Assembly: GCF_030150285.1 (NCBI RefSeq)
Contig: NZ_JASLGE010000058.1
Location: forward strand, 1 to 60,353
Direction of reading: 5' to 3'
Length of the DNA: 60,353 bases
Source: Pseudomonas sp.
GTDB lineage: Bacteria > Pseudomonadota > Gammaproteobacteria > Pseudomonadales > Pseudomonadaceae
The notes below the pieces were generated by a model that worked only from the letters and a program-made list of their open reading frames with translations, was not told the DNA's origin and made no database searches. Within the stretch, counting starts at the first letter, position 1, and each line of letters opens with the position of its first letter. Positions 59,948 to 60,353 of this stretch are shown here, in pieces. The translations under genes and the position numbers were made by a program.

Positions 59948-60346
59948 ATGACTGAACACACTGCTGTCACTGAAAAAAGAGCGGTAATTTTGCTGTCCGG
60001 CGGCCTCGACTCGGCCACCGTCGTGGCCATGGCGCGCGCTGAAGGTTACCGCTGCTACACCATGAGCTTTGATTATGGCCAGCGCCATCGTGCCGAGCTC
60101 GACGCTGCAGCACGTGTTGCTCGCGACCTGGGCGCGGTTGAGCACAAAGTCATTGGCTTGAACCTAGACGGTATTGGCGGCTCAGCCCTGACCGACAGCT
60201 CCATTGATGTACCCGAAGCACCCAGCGAAGGCATCCCGGTAACGTACGTGCCGGCTCGTAACACCGTATTCCTGTCAGTGGCCTTGGGCTGGGCAGAAGT
60301 GCTGCAGGCGCGGGACATCTTCATTGGCGTCAATGCCGTGGCCTAG
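59948..60346 (+). CDS. queC: 7-cyano-7-deazaguanine synthase, with an in-frame stop near the window end
   Basis: It makes preQ0 from CDG, ammonia and ATP, the step after QueE. The frame has the P-loop ILLSGGLDSATVVAMAR, SFDYGQRHRAEL, GSALTDSSIDVPE and VTYVPARNTVFLS. It then reads GVNAVA-stop, where the family has GVNAVDYSGYPDCRPE. Only 132 of about 225 residues are coded, and the zinc-binding C-terminus would be lost. The bases after the TAG (TCCGGC) still match the normal gene, so one or two base changes (GAC to GCC, TAC to TAG) explain it. See findings. Confidence 0.9.
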   Translation: MTEHTAVTEKRAVILLSGGLDSATVVAMARAEGYRCYTMSFDYGQRHRAELDAAARVARDLGAVEHKVIGLNLDGIGGSALTDSSIDVPEAPSEGIPVTYVPARNTVFLSVALGWAEVLQARDIFIGVNAVA

Positions 60347-60353
60347 TCCGGCT

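Overview
This window is chromosomal DNA of a Pseudomonas, probably from the P. fluorescens/P. fragi side of the genus. The evidence is gene order: blocks matching the P. aeruginosa orders ppsR-ppsA-estX-rraA-cmaX-crfX-cmpX-sigX-oprF, pyrD-rmf-rlmL-dacB-yggL, oprD-HIT-slyX-cold shock-aspS-pmpR-ruvCAB and ybgC-tolQRAB-pal-cpoB-queE-queC. OprF here has no cysteines, and REP-type palindromes of the Pseudomonas kind are present. The window starts inside nrdA and ends inside queC. No rRNA, tRNA, CRISPR array, insertion sequence or prophage was seen.

Layout. 1-4422 (minus): the 5' part of nrdA behind a long control region with NrdR-like boxes and a DnaA box, then bglX (periplasmic beta-glucosidase). 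4688-6765: a lemA-TPM-TPM envelope operon. 6766-7414: an AT-rich islet with a possible small membrane protein. 7415-11971: a methyltransferase, a DJ-1/PfpI protein, a ribbon-helix-helix protein, a SIR2-like DUF4917 protein and a YiaY-type iron alcohol dehydrogenase. 12098-19384: fumarase, a ferredoxin/flavin reductase, ppsR divergent from ppsA, and an esterase. 19607-24019: rraA, cmaX-crfX-cmpX, sigX and oprF, an envelope-stress block. 24203-30635: pyrD, rmf, rlmL, dacB, yggL.

30636-33396 is the one clearly disturbed region. It holds a decayed GMC oxidoreductase fragment, a tandem duplication of pyocin/colicin-type HNH DNase fragments each followed by an Im-type immunity gene, and a frameshifted 3' end of an mmsA-like aldehyde dehydrogenase. 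The two toxin-immunity cassettes have different sequences but are bounded by near-identical repeats (about 145 and 150 bases). It looks like a set of silent, recombining bacteriocin tips with orphan immunity genes, and is the most interesting feature here.

33397-37935 is a tightly packed operon: a fused ABC ATPase-permease, a betaine-type binding protein, a homocysteine S-methyltransferase and a short MsrA-like protein. It suggests uptake of a methylated sulfur or nitrogen compound and its use as methyl donor for methionine. 37984-43174: a cobalamin adenosyltransferase, an orphan sensor kinase (PA4398 type), panE, yajQ and an MscS channel. 43451-46780: oprD, a HIT protein, slyX and a membrane-anchored cold-shock protein. 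47614-60353: a second ribbon-helix-helix protein, an FmdB zinc ribbon, aspS, pmpR, ruvCAB, the tol-pal operon, and queE-queC. The queC frame carries a stop codon seven bases before the window ends.

Most gene calls are firm because the proteins match well-known families over their full length. Promoters, small RNAs and small ORFs are tentative.
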